Below, in pieces: positions 36,189 to 44,114 of a stretch of 64,000 nucleotides of DNA. How positions within the stretch are numbered: position 1 is the first letter of the stretch; every line of letters starts with the position of its first letter. Below the pieces are notes generated by a model that was not told the origin of the DNA, did not search any database, and worked only from the letters and a program-made list of their open reading frames with translations. This DNA is from Spirochaetales bacterium (GTDB lineage: Bacteria > Spirochaetota > Spirochaetia > UBA9216), in the NCBI GenBank assembly GCA_016839055.1, contig JAEKNX010000010.1, forward strand, positions 99,380-163,379, read 5' to 3'. The position numbers were made by a program, and so were the translations under genes.

Positions 36189-37283
36189 ATGGCAGAATAT
36201 CTTGAAATTAAGAGTCTCAGTAAAGAATACTCTAAAGCGACCGGGATTAGTGATATCAGTTTTTCGTGTTCTGAAGGAAGTTTTACGGTTATTCTAGGCC
36301 CCTCTGGTGCCGGAAAAAGTACAACTTTAAATATAATCGCCGGAATTCTCCAGGAAACATCGGGTGAAGTGTTATTGAAAAGTGAGCCACTAGGCAGAGT
36401 TCCTCCACAGAAAAGAAGAATGTCTATGGTTTTTGAGGATTATGCTTTATATCCGACTTTTTCTGTTTTCGAGAATATTGCTTCTCCACTCAGGGTAAGA
36501 TCATTTAGCGAAAATGATATAAAAAAGAAAGTGATTTCTATTGCTTCCATGTTGGGGATCGAAGAACATCTCGATAAATTGCCATCTCAAGTCAGTGGAG
36601 GGCAGAAACAGAGAACAGCTCTTGCAAGATGCCTGGTTCGTGATGCTGATTTTTATCTGCTTGATGAGCCGATAGCTCATTTGGACGCTAAATTGAGGCA
36701 TAGGATGCGGGGGGAGTTTAAACGTATTCATAGAGAGCTGGGTAAAACAATGATTTATGTCAGTCATGATTATCGGGAGGCTCTTGCGTTGGCTGATAAT
36801 TTGCTGATTTTTAACGAGGGGAGGCTCGAGCAGAGTGGGAATCCTCAAGAGGTCTTTTCCAATCCGAAAAATACATTTGTAGCGACTCTTCTTGGGGAAC
36901 CCCCAATGAATTTAATAAATTATCAATCCGGATCTGTAAAAAATGCCTGCCTTATTTTGAAAAATGGCAGTGAGTCAACCGAGCTCAAAGGGGTTAACTT
37001 TGCGGATATTGAATTTGGGAGAGTCCTGTTGGGATTCAGACATTTTTCTGTTTCTATACACGATCAAGTTGGGAGTAATCGAATACCCGGCTTTGTATAT
37101 GTTTGGGAACCGATAGAGGACACGATAACCTACACAATTTCTATTGGCGAGGATCTTGTAAAGGTCGTTACTACTCGAAGCGAACATTTTGAATTGAATC
37201 AGAATGTTTATCTGGAGATGGATCCTAAGGCGTTATATCTGTTTGATGCTGAAACCGGGAATCGAATCGGGACGAGGGTATAA
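36189..37283 (+). CDS. ABC sugar importer ATPase 1 (MalK/Ugp/Glp type)
   Basis: A 364-residue nucleotide-binding subunit with C-terminal OB-fold regulatory domain. Walker A GPSGAGKST at 37-45, signature VSGGQKQR at 135-142, Walker B LLDEP with Asp159-Glu160, D-loop AHLDA and switch His194. At the Q-loop (VFEDYALYP) Glu83 replaces the usual Gln. ATG at 36189 is chosen over an in-frame GTG at 36183, since the AGAGGG ribosome site is better placed. The first of two different ATPases in one operon, a layout seen in glycerol (GlpST) and some polyol transporters. Context says 2-deoxyribose or a deoxyribose-containing compound. Confidence 0.85.
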   Translation: MAEYLEIKSLSKEYSKATGISDISFSCSEGSFTVILGPSGAGKSTTLNIIAGILQETSGEVLLKSEPLGRVPPQKRRMSMVFEDYALYPTFSVFENIASPLRVRSFSENDIKKKVISIASMLGIEEHLDKLPSQVSGGQKQRTALARCLVRDADFYLLDEPIAHLDAKLRHRMRGEFKRIHRELGKTMIYVSHDYREALALADNLLIFNEGRLEQSGNPQEVFSNPKNTFVATLLGEPPMNLINYQSGSVKNACLILKNGSESTELKGVNFADIEFGRVLLGFRHFSVSIHDQVGSNRIPGFVYVWEPIEDTITYTISIGEDLVKVVTTRSEHFELNQNVYLEMDPKALYLFDAETGNRIGTRV

Positions 37284-37285
37284 GA

Positions 37286-38380
37286 ATGGGGCATGTTGAG
37301 CTTAGAAATGTATGGAAGATTTATGATAAATCGTTTGAAGCCGTCAAAGGAATTTCTGTCAGTTTTTCTGATGGGGAATTTGTTTCTTTACTTGGCCCAT
37401 CCGGATGTGGAAAGACCTCAACACTGAGAATGGTTGCAGGATTGGAAGAAATATCAAGAGGTGAAATATTTATTGATTCAATCAAAGTAAATGATCTCGA
37501 ACCAGGAGACCGGAATGTGGCCATGGCTTTCGAGGCTTATGCGCTTTACCCTCACCTTACTGTTTATGAGAATATAGCATATCCCCTGAGAATCAGAAAA
37601 ATTGCTGATTCTGAAATAAAAACTCGGGTTAATGAGATGTGTGAATCCCTTGGCATAACAAAGTATGTAAATGAGTTTCCTTCTTCTTTAAGTGGAGGAG
37701 TTCAGCAAAGCACAGGACTCGCCCGTGCCCTTGTTAGGCCGGCTTCATTATATCTTCTTGATGAGGTTCTCTCACATTTGGATGCGGCAGAGCGGACAAT
37801 GCTTCGAGCAGAAATAAGAAGAGTTCAAAAGCTTATGAATCTGACTGCATTATTTGTAACTCATGATCAACTTGAGGCAATGGCGATGTCTGACAGAATA
37901 ATAGTAATGAATGATGGAATAATTCATCAGATAGGGACACCAGAAGAAATTTATGACAGCCCGGAGGATTTATTTGTAGCCGGTTTTGTAGGTGAACCAC
38001 CTATGAACACTCTGAGGGTAAAACGGATTACCGAAGACGGTAAAGAATATCTTCAGATTGGAAGTTCGAAATTGACCTCTGCAGAATTAGGGCTAAAAGC
38101 TTTTCCTCAGAAGTCTGAGTTTATAATTGCGATGCGTCCAAAGTATGTTGGTTTATTGGATTCTTCTAAACAAAAGGGTGTAGAAGGCAGTGTCCATACA
38201 TTTGAAAATCTTGGCGATTACACTCAGGCCGCTATTGAACTTGAATCCGGAGATATCGTGTTTATGATTGGTGATGTTGATCTTCGTCTTCAGCTTGATG
38301 AAAAAGTTATACTTGGTTTTGTACCTGAAAAAGTGCTCTTCTATGATATCGAAACTACAAAGCAGATTAAAGATATTTAA
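37286..38380 (+). CDS. ABC sugar importer ATPase 2, degenerate signature
   Basis: A 364-residue paralogue of the preceding ATPase, 2 bases after it. Walker A GPSGCGKTS, Walker B LLDEV (Asp159-Glu160), D-loop SHLDA and switch His193 are present. The Q-loop again has Glu83 (AFEAYALYP) instead of Gln. The signature reads LSGGVQQST where LSGGQQQR is normal, so Gln and Arg are lost. With the first ATPase this gives one standard and one altered nucleotide site, as in other heterodimeric ABC ATPases. The C-terminal regulatory domain is intact. Works with the SBP and permeases that follow. Confidence 0.85.
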   Translation: MGHVELRNVWKIYDKSFEAVKGISVSFSDGEFVSLLGPSGCGKTSTLRMVAGLEEISRGEIFIDSIKVNDLEPGDRNVAMAFEAYALYPHLTVYENIAYPLRIRKIADSEIKTRVNEMCESLGITKYVNEFPSSLSGGVQQSTGLARALVRPASLYLLDEVLSHLDAAERTMLRAEIRRVQKLMNLTALFVTHDQLEAMAMSDRIIVMNDGIIHQIGTPEEIYDSPEDLFVAGFVGEPPMNTLRVKRITEDGKEYLQIGSSKLTSAELGLKAFPQKSEFIIAMRPKYVGLLDSSKQKGVEGSVHTFENLGDYTQAAIELESGDIVFMIGDVDLRLQLDEKVILGFVPEKVLFYDIETTKQIKDI

Positions 38381-38381
38381 A

Positions 38382-38402
38382 AACTCGATCATTGATTGAG
38401 TT
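38382..38402 (+). other. RNA hairpin between ATPase 2 and SBP gene
   Basis: AACTCGATC-ATT-GATTGAGTT, nine pairs including one G-U. No T run follows. It may mark an mRNA end that lets the SBP be made in excess of the ATPases. Confidence 0.5.
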
Positions 38403-38425
38403 AAAAAATAATTAAGGAGAGTTGT

Positions 38426-39886
38426 ATGAAAGGCAAAAGTAAAATCTTTCTGCTGGCGGTAGTCCTTGTTCTTATCTTTACTCAAGCTGTGTTTTCCGGC
38501 GGTCAGAAAGATGAAGAGGGAGGCGCGGAAAAGGACGGTCCTATAAGGATTGCTGTCTATGGAGATCAGGGCCATAACCTTACCCCCCTTGAGTGGATTA
38601 AAGAAGATGCCGAGAAAATGGGAATAGAAATAGAGGTTATCGGTGTACCTTTTACTGCAGTTTACGAAAAATTGAAAACAGAGTTTATCGGCGGAACTGG
38701 TGCTTATGATCTGGTGATCTTCTACCCTGCTTATCTGGGGGAATTTGCTGAATTTGGATATCTGAAACCGCTAGATCAATATTTTGAACTTTATGATCCG
38801 AAACTGGATGATATTGTTCCTGCATATAGAGATTTATACTGTAATTATGCCGGAAGCACATATGCTCTCCCTTATGACGGTGATGTTCTAAATTTTTATT
38901 TTAGAAAAGATATTTTCAGCAGTGCAGAAGAAAAAACTGCATTCAAATCCAAATACGGTAAGTCTCTTGAAGTTCCTGAAACTTGGAAAGATTTGATGAA
39001 TGTCGCAGAATTTTTTACAAGAAAAAAGGGTGATATGCTTGCCGGTGAAATTCTAACTCAGGATTTTTATGGATTTGCTTTTCTTGGAGCCAGAGGATTT
39101 GCTTATGCCTGGTGGTCAAATATTTTTGCATCACTCGGCGGTTCTTATTTTGATAGAAATCTTAAGCCTCAGATTAACTCAGCTGCAGGAATCGAAGCTC
39201 TTGAAATTTTGGATAAGTTAAAGGCCTTCAGTCCTCCTGACGTCATGAATATGGGCTATGAAGAATTGAAAAATGCTTTCCTTCAGGGGAGAGTCGGAAC
39301 TATGGTCCAGTGGTCTGATGTATGGAAGAAGTCAAATGATCCCGCAATTTCAAATATTGTCGGCAACTGTGGTATTGCAAGGATGCCCGGAGTAAGGCAG
39401 GCGGACGGTTCTGTATATTTTAGAGCGGCGGCACCAGTTGGACGTATTATTTCCATACCTGAAACATGTACTCATCCGGAAGAAGCTTATTGGATTGCCT
39501 GGAAGTTGACCACTGATATTAGCACTGAATGTGTTTCTTCTTCAGCCACAGGTCTTGATCCGTATCGATATAGTCATGTCGAAAATGCAGAAGCTTTTAA
39601 AGCCTTCGGTACGCTTGAGGAATCCAAAGAATATTTAGAAATTGTAATGGAGAACCTAAACCATCTTTTTCCGGACGTTAACATTCCTGGCTCTGGTGAA
39701 TATCTAGATACCCTTGATATAGCTATAACCAGTGCACTATCAGGAAGTACTAAAGCTAAAGCTGCTTTGGATACTGCAGCAAAAGAATGGGATAAAATTT
39801 CAGAGACTCTCGGGCGAGATAAACAAAAGAAAATTTATAATAATATGCTCGATGTATGGGCAGAATACGGATTCTGGAAAGATTGA
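38426..39886 (+). CDS. Sugar ABC transporter substrate-binding protein
   Basis: A 486-residue exported binding protein of the family-1 solute-binding group. Signal peptide KSKIFLLAVVLVLIFTQAVFSGG, with no Cys at the expected lipidation point, so it is probably soluble in the periplasm. It is followed by an acidic/Lys stretch. Family features: FTAVYEKLKTEFIGGTGAYD (typical SBP1 line), YDLVIFYP, ALPYDGDVLNFYFRKDIF, GTMVQWSDVW and a C-terminal VWAEYGFW. Ligand not shown by sequence; the locus suggests deoxyribose. It is flanked by hairpins, usual for the most abundant transporter part. Confidence 0.85.
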   Translation: MKGKSKIFLLAVVLVLIFTQAVFSGGQKDEEGGAEKDGPIRIAVYGDQGHNLTPLEWIKEDAEKMGIEIEVIGVPFTAVYEKLKTEFIGGTGAYDLVIFYPAYLGEFAEFGYLKPLDQYFELYDPKLDDIVPAYRDLYCNYAGSTYALPYDGDVLNFYFRKDIFSSAEEKTAFKSKYGKSLEVPETWKDLMNVAEFFTRKKGDMLAGEILTQDFYGFAFLGARGFAYAWWSNIFASLGGSYFDRNLKPQINSAAGIEALEILDKLKAFSPPDVMNMGYEELKNAFLQGRVGTMVQWSDVWKKSNDPAISNIVGNCGIARMPGVRQADGSVYFRAAAPVGRIISIPETCTHPEEAYWIAWKLTTDISTECVSSSATGLDPYRYSHVENAEAFKAFGTLEESKEYLEIVMENLNHLFPDVNIPGSGEYLDTLDIAITSALSGSTKAKAALDTAAKEWDKISETLGRDKQKKIYNNMLDVWAEYGFWKD

Positions 39887-39891
39887 TCAAT

Positions 39892-39922
39892 TAGAGTACC
39901 TGCTGCAAAAGCAGGTACTCTA
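39892..39922 (+). other. Strong RNA hairpin between SBP and permease genes
   Basis: Perfect 13-bp inverted repeat with GCAAA loop (TAGAGTACCTGCT and its complement). No T tract, so it is more likely a 3'-end stabiliser or partial terminator keeping SBP mRNA above permease mRNA. Confidence 0.8.
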
Positions 39923-39945
39923 TATATCTGTTTTAGGAGATTTTA

Positions 39946-40854
39946 ATGTTGAATAATAATAGAGCACTTACATTGGGGGAGAGTCAGAAGCGGTTTGCTT
40001 TGCTGATGGCGGCGCCTGGGCTTGTGGCTTTAATATTGCTTGTAGCTGGGCCGCTGCTCTATATGTTTGTAAACAGTCTATTTGTTAAAACTTTAGCCAC
40101 CCCAGTTCCTCCGCGGTTCGCATTTTTAAAGAATTATCTAGAATTGTTTCAAAATGTCAGATTCTGGAATGCTTTTAAAAATACAATGGTAATTATGGTA
40201 GTGGGGATTCCTGTGCAATCAGCACTCGGGCTCTTGATGGCGCTGCTGCTTTTTAAAAAATTTCCGGGAAGTAAGGTCGTCATTGCTCTTTTTCTTATCC
40301 CGGTAATGATAACCCCGGTAGTATCCGGATTTGAATGGAAAATTATTCTGGATGAAAGATTTGGCCCAATAAATTATCTGATCAGTTTTTTAGGCGCGGC
40401 GCCAAAAGCATGGTTGGCCAAACCGGTGCTTGCGATGATATCCATAATAATAATGGATACATGGCAGTGGACCCCCTTTGTTACCGTAGTTCTTCTTGCG
40501 GGACTGTCGGCAATTCCAAAACAAGTTTATGAAGCCTCGAGTGTTGACGGATCTTCAAGTTGGGAGACCCTATGGCGGATTACTATGCCGCTGTTGAAGC
40601 CTATGTTTGCTCTTGTTGTCTTACTCAGGATAATTTTTATTTTTAAAATCTTCGATCCGGTTCAAGTCTTAACAGGTGGAGGTCCGGGAATAGCTACTGA
40701 AACACTTAGTGTCCTTACCTACATTTACGGTTTTAAGAATTTCAATGTCGGAATGACATCCACCTTAGCTGTCATTCAATTGATTATAATGGTTATTATC
40801 GCAAAACTTTTTATGGCTATAGTAATGAAACGGAATGCGGGGAGTACTGAGTAA
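39946..40854 (+). CDS. ABC sugar transporter permease 1 (UgpA/MalF type)
   Basis: A 302-residue, six-helix permease. The EAA coupling motif reads YEASSVDGSSSWETLWRITMP (residues about 197-217), the standard loop docking the ATPases. The N-terminus FALLMAAPGLVALILLVAGPLLYMF and the ETLSVLTYIYGFKNF end are typical of UgpA-like partners. It starts after a strong hairpin with AGGAG nearby, and shares a base with permease 2. Confidence 0.92.
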   Translation: MLNNNRALTLGESQKRFALLMAAPGLVALILLVAGPLLYMFVNSLFVKTLATPVPPRFAFLKNYLELFQNVRFWNAFKNTMVIMVVGIPVQSALGLLMALLLFKKFPGSKVVIALFLIPVMITPVVSGFEWKIILDERFGPINYLISFLGAAPKAWLAKPVLAMISIIIMDTWQWTPFVTVVLLAGLSAIPKQVYEASSVDGSSSWETLWRITMPLLKPMFALVVLLRIIFIFKIFDPVQVLTGGGPGIATETLSVLTYIYGFKNFNVGMTSTLAVIQLIIMVIIAKLFMAIVMKRNAGSTE

Positions 40855-41720
40855 TGAGTAATATTATTTTAACCAACGAATCTTTACTGAAAAGAGCAAG
40901 AATTAGACGGCTTTTCTCAATACTCAGGTTTTTATTGATAGGAATCTTTCTGGTGAGTTTTATGTTTCCAGTTTTCTGGATAGCCATAGGCGCTTTTAAG
41001 GTAAGCGGAGAATTTTACAGTTACCCTCCCGTTTTCTGGCCCAGTTCATTCGGGTTTGATAATTTTACTCGAGCATTCACAGTTTTCGGGGGAGTCCGGG
41101 GGCTTGTAGACAGCCTCGTGGTCGCGAGTGCAAATACGCTTTTAGTCATCGGATTTGGAATGTTACTGGCATATAGTATGGGAAGATTTAAACTTGGAGG
41201 TGATGATTTAAGTTTTTTTGTTTTATCTCTTCTTTTTGCTCCTCCCGTTATTGCAACCATGCCACTATTTATGATATTTAAAACTCTTAAAATTCTTGAC
41301 ACCTATCCAGTCTTATTCGTATCATATATTCTGATAAACATGCCGTTCGCTGTGTGGATAATGAAGGGTTTCTTTGAGGATATACCACATCAGATTGAGA
41401 ACGCCGCATTATTGGATGGATATTCAAGACTCCATGCTTTTCGTAAATATATTCTACCTTTGGCTGTTCCCGGAATAGCCGTAACCGCGCTCTTTGTTTT
41501 TATTTTTTCCTGGAACGAATACCTTTTCGCCCTTATTTTTACACGATCTAACGTTCAAACTTTGACTCTGACATTGTCAGGAATGATAGGAGGACACGAG
41601 ATCCATTGGGGTGAGTTGTCGGCATTATCTTTAGTAGCAATAACTCCGGGCATCATTCTTACATTATTTTTTCAGAAATACCTTGTTAGGGGTTTAACTT
41701 TCGGAGCCGTAAAAGGTTGA
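40854..41720 (+). CDS. ABC sugar transporter permease 2 (UgpE/MalG type)
   Basis: A 288-residue, six-helix permease. The EAA loop is IENAALLDGYSRLHAFRKYILPLAVPG. The FSWNEYLFALIFTR segment and the terminal FFQKYLVRGLTFGAVKG are the hallmark of MalG-type permeases. The start overlaps the stop of permease 1 (TAATGA). It completes a five-gene importer: two ATPases, SBP, two permeases. No terminator is obvious after it; the deoR promoter follows. Confidence 0.92.
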   Translation: MSNIILTNESLLKRARIRRLFSILRFLLIGIFLVSFMFPVFWIAIGAFKVSGEFYSYPPVFWPSSFGFDNFTRAFTVFGGVRGLVDSLVVASANTLLVIGFGMLLAYSMGRFKLGGDDLSFFVLSLLFAPPVIATMPLFMIFKTLKILDTYPVLFVSYILINMPFAVWIMKGFFEDIPHQIENAALLDGYSRLHAFRKYILPLAVPGIAVTALFVFIFSWNEYLFALIFTRSNVQTLTLTLSGMIGGHEIHWGELSALSLVAITPGIILTLFFQKYLVRGLTFGAVKG

Positions 41721-41800
41721 GAATGCTGCGGGGATACACATGTAATTTGAATGGGTTTCTTTTTGGTTCTGATGAATTGAGGAGAAATTGATTCAATAAT

Positions 41801-41823
41801 AACAAATGTTACTAAAACAACAA
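41801..41823. promoter_or_regulatory. Candidate DeoR-type operator before deoR
   Basis: An AACA/TGTT-rich inverted repeat ending TAAAACAACAA, the same right half as the perfect repeat at 36032-36052. It abuts the -35 of the deoR promoter, so autorepression is plausible. Confidence 0.5.
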
Positions 41824-41828
41824 AAAAG

Positions 41829-41857
41829 TTGACATACTCTTTTATTAGGCATAAGCT
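41829..41857 (+). promoter_or_regulatory. Promoter of deoR and BMC operon
   Basis: TTGACA (41829-41834), 17-base spacer, TAAGCT (41852-41857), about 40 bases before the ATG at 41895. No other promoter was found before the first shell gene, so it probably drives the whole BMC operon. Confidence 0.65.
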
Positions 41858-41894
41858 ATTCTATAGACTTTTAACAGGAAGAGTAAACTGAAAT

Positions 41895-42674
41895 ATGAAT
41901 AAGAGAACTAAAAGGCTGAATAATATAGTAGAACACCTTCAGAAGTACAATTCAGCTGATGTCAAGGAGCTTGCCAAAATCCTCTATGTTTCTGACATGA
42001 CAATAAGAAGAGATTTAAAAATTCTGGAAAGCCAGAATATCGTCAAGCTCCTTCACGGCGGAGCGTTTATTAATCCCGGAGAGAACGACAGTGCATTAGA
42101 TATGGATTATACCCTGCCTGCTGCGACGGCGATGAGAATCAAGGAAAAAAAGCGTATTGCCGAGAAGGCCGTCTCTCTATTGGAACCTAATGAGGTCATA
42201 ACAATTGACTCAGGTTCCACGATGGAAGTCTTCTCAAGACTCCTTCCCATAGATATGCAGCTCAGCATTTTATGTTACTCACTGAACGTGCTGAACGAGG
42301 TTGTAAAAAGGGAAAACAGCCAGATAATCTTTGCCGGCGGGCTCTTCCATGAAAGATCCTTGATGTTTGAAAGCCCTGAAGGTCTGTCACTCATAAGACG
42401 CACAAGAACAAACAAGGCCTTTATCTCGGCAAGCGGAGCCAATGCCGGCCTAGGCGTGACCACGAAGATTCAGCATGAAAGGGATGTGAAGGAAGCGATA
42501 ATGGAATCAAGCCAGTGCCGGATACTTCTCATTGATTCAACGAAATTCGGAAAGGTTCAGACTAATTTTTTTGCCAACCTGGAAGATTTTGAAATAATTA
42601 TTACTGATGACGGGGTATCTGATGAATATGTTCAAATCATAAATAATCATGATATCGAATTACACATAGTATAA
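41895..42674 (+). CDS. DeoR family transcriptional regulator
   Basis: A 259-residue repressor. The helix-turn-helix spans residues 1-57 (KRLNNIVEHLQKYNSADVKEL ... MTIRRDLKILESQNIVKLLHGGA), with MTIRRDL and LHGGA as family hallmarks. The effector domain is of the phosphosugar-isomerase-like (DeoRC) kind with TIDSGSTMEVFSRLL and ILLIDSTKFGK. The likely effector is a sugar phosphate, perhaps deoxyribose-5-phosphate. It is 68 bases before the first shell gene and on the same strand, so it leads the BMC operon and probably also controls the divergent deoXK/importer region through the similar operator there. Confidence 0.92.
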   Translation: MNKRTKRLNNIVEHLQKYNSADVKELAKILYVSDMTIRRDLKILESQNIVKLLHGGAFINPGENDSALDMDYTLPAATAMRIKEKKRIAEKAVSLLEPNEVITIDSGSTMEVFSRLLPIDMQLSILCYSLNVLNEVVKRENSQIIFAGGLFHERSLMFESPEGLSLIRRTRTNKAFISASGANAGLGVTTKIQHERDVKEAIMESSQCRILLIDSTKFGKVQTNFFANLEDFEIIITDDGVSDEYVQIINNHDIELHIV

Positions 42675-42680
42675 AGAGGA

Positions 42681-42706
42681 CCGCTGGAAACTGTAGTTTT
42701 TAGCGG
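42681..42706 (+). other. RNA hairpin between deoR and first BMC-H gene
   Basis: CCGCT-GG-AAACT / AGTTT-TT-AGCGG, a 10-12 bp stem with G-U pairs and a very small loop, 36 bases before the BMC-H start. It may separate regulator from shell-gene mRNA. Confidence 0.6.
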
Positions 42707-42742
42707 ACTACCAAAATGTGGATGGATATTTAAGGGGGATGT

Positions 42743-43030
42743 ATGGCAGAGGGACAGGCAAAAGCATTAGGCATGATCGAGACAAAGGGCTTTGCGGCAT
42801 TGGTGGAAGCATCGGACGCAATGGTGAAAGCCGCGAGAGTTGAACTGAAGGGCTGGGAAGAATCCGGCGGAGGATATGTTACTGCAATAATCCGGGGTGA
42901 TGTCGCCGCGGTAAGGGCCGCGCTGGATGCGGGTAGCCGGGCGGGTGAAAAAGCAGGAGAAATAATCTCGGTTCATCTTATTCCGAGGCCGGACGCGGGA
43001 ATAGACGCCAAATTACCATTAAACGGATAG
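42743..43030 (+). CDS. BMC-H hexameric shell protein 1
   Basis: A 95-residue single-BMC-domain protein of the PduA/EutM/CcmK group: ALGMIETKGFAALVEASDAMVKAA at the N-terminus and YVTAIIRGDVAAVRAALDAG in the second half. Six copies make a tile with a central pore. The pore-loop position, usually IGSG, reads SGGG here. The first of the shell genes; GGGGGAT serves as ribosome site. About 65% identical to the second BMC-H at 43812, indicating a local duplication now separated by a BMC-T gene. Confidence 0.95.
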   Translation: MAEGQAKALGMIETKGFAALVEASDAMVKAARVELKGWEESGGGYVTAIIRGDVAAVRAALDAGSRAGEKAGEIISVHLIPRPDAGIDAKLPLNG

Positions 43031-43040
43031 GGGACGTAAT

Positions 43041-43667
43041 ATGAATAAGGTTGATTTACGTACCTTCAATTTTATTGACTCACTGCAGCTGCAGATGGCG
43101 TCATTCATGTGCACGATTTCAAGAGGATATTTTCCTGTCGGAGGACAGGCCTGCGCGTTTATAGAAATTTCACCAGGAATTGAAATAAACCGCTTAACTG
43201 ACGTTGCTCTTAAAGCAACGGACGTAGTGCCCGGAATTCAGATAGTGGAACGGTCTTTCGGTCTTCTTGAGGTTCATGCCGACAGCCAGGCTGACGTCCG
43301 TCAGGCCGGAGAATCAGTACTTACCGAACTCGGTTTAACAACTGCCGACAGATTGAAGCCCAGAGTTTTAACCAGCCAGCTTATCAAGAACATCAGCGAC
43401 CATCACGCGCAGCTGGTAAATAAAGTACGGTTTGGAAATATGGTTCTCCGGGGGGACACTCTTTTTGTTCTGGAGATAGAACCCGCCGGTTATGCTTTTT
43501 ACGCCGCTAATGAAGCCGAAAAGGCATCAAACATAAAGATTGTAAATGTAACCGGATATGGAAAATACGGAAGAATCTATATTGCCGGAAAAGAGGCTGA
43601 AGTACTTGTCAGCAAGGAAATTGTTGAATCGAGACTTTCAGATATAGACGGCAGAGTTATTTCATAA
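43041..43667 (+). CDS. BMC-T shell protein, CsoS1D/CcmP-like
   Basis: A 208-residue tandem BMC-domain protein forming trimers. The sequence DLRTFNFIDSLQLQMASF, ISPGIEINRLTDVALKATD, LKPRVLTSQLIKNISDHHAQLVN and LEIEPAGYAFYAANEAEKAS matches the CsoS1D/CcmP type. Those stack face to face and have a large gated pore; the gate pair Glu-Arg appears as Glu70-Arg71 in IVERSFG. Such a tile would be the main door for bulky cofactors (NAD, CoA) or sugar phosphates. It starts 10 bases after BMC-H 1. Followed by three hairpins in a 144-base gap. Confidence 0.9.
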   Translation: MNKVDLRTFNFIDSLQLQMASFMCTISRGYFPVGGQACAFIEISPGIEINRLTDVALKATDVVPGIQIVERSFGLLEVHADSQADVRQAGESVLTELGLTTADRLKPRVLTSQLIKNISDHHAQLVNKVRFGNMVLRGDTLFVLEIEPAGYAFYAANEAEKASNIKIVNVTGYGKYGRIYIAGKEAEVLVSKEIVESRLSDIDGRVIS

Positions 43668-43682
43668 CAGGATTCAAGGAGG

Positions 43683-43716
43683 AATGATAAAAATACCTCC
43701 ATGTATTTTTATCATT
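43683..43716 (+). other. Hairpin 1 of the shell-gene spacer
   Basis: Perfect 14-bp inverted repeat (AATGATAAAAATAC and its complement) with CTCCAT loop, directly followed by TT. A partial terminator or mRNA-processing/stability element after BMC-T. Confidence 0.85.
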
Positions 43717-43719
43717 TTG

Positions 43720-43761
43720 AAGTTTGACAAGCAAAAGCCGTAGGCTTCGCTTGCTAAACTT
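43720..43761 (+). other. Hairpin 2 of the shell-gene spacer
   Basis: Three-part stem AAGTTT / CAAGC / AAGCC pairing with GGCTT / GCTTG / AAACTT around a GTA loop and two small internal loops. Its last two bases are shared with hairpin 3. Confidence 0.75.
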
Positions 43762-43809
43762 TACTCCAGCTAACCTGCCGTTGTGGCAGGGAAATTTTAT
43801 AGGAGTAAA
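43760..43809 (+). promoter_or_regulatory. Hairpin 3, sequesters the BMC-H 2 Shine-Dalgarno
   Basis: Outer stem TTTACTCC (43760-43767) pairs perfectly with GGAGTAAA (43802-43809), which holds the ribosome site of the BMC-H at 43812. Inner stem CCTGCC/GGCAGG (43774-43779 and 43785-43790). Folding would hide GGAG and limit translation, so it may set shell-protein stoichiometry. Confidence 0.65.
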
Positions 43810-43811
43810 TT

Positions 43812-44111
43812 ATGGCGACAACCGAAAACGCTTTGGGAATGATAGAAACAAGGGGCTTTGCGGCCATGGTGGAAGCATCGGATGCAATGGTAAAAGCCGC
43901 TCATGTAGAGTTTATCGGGCAGGTGAAGATTGGCGGTGGATATGTCACGGCGATTGCCCGAGGCGACGTCGCGGCAGTCAGGGCTGCGCTGGATGCCGGA
44001 ACCAGAGCCGCTGAGAGGGTAGGAGAGGTTATCTCAGTCAGCATAATTCCGAGACCACACGAAAGCATAGATGAGATCTATCCGCTTGGAAGAAAAAAGG
44101 GCGGAAAATAA
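43812..44111 (+). CDS. BMC-H hexameric shell protein 2
   Basis: A 99-residue single-BMC-domain protein: ALGMIETRGFAAMVEASDAMVKAA and GGGYVTAIARGDVAAVRAALDAG. The pore-loop position reads IGGG (compare SGGG in the first BMC-H). The C-terminal tail is longer and basic (GRKKGGK). Its AGGAG ribosome site lies in the stem of a leader hairpin. Followed after 3 bases by BMC-P 1. Probably the mate of BMC-H 1 in mixed facets, with a different pore chemistry. Confidence 0.95.
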   Translation: MATTENALGMIETRGFAAMVEASDAMVKAAHVEFIGQVKIGGGYVTAIARGDVAAVRAALDAGTRAAERVGEVISVSIIPRPHESIDEIYPLGRKKGGK

Positions 44112-44114
44112 GTC

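Noticed and set aside
43668..43811. Small-RNA gene or riboswitch in the shell-gene spacer
   Set aside because: No known riboswitch core recognised and no promoter seen; kept as hairpins with possible translational effect only.
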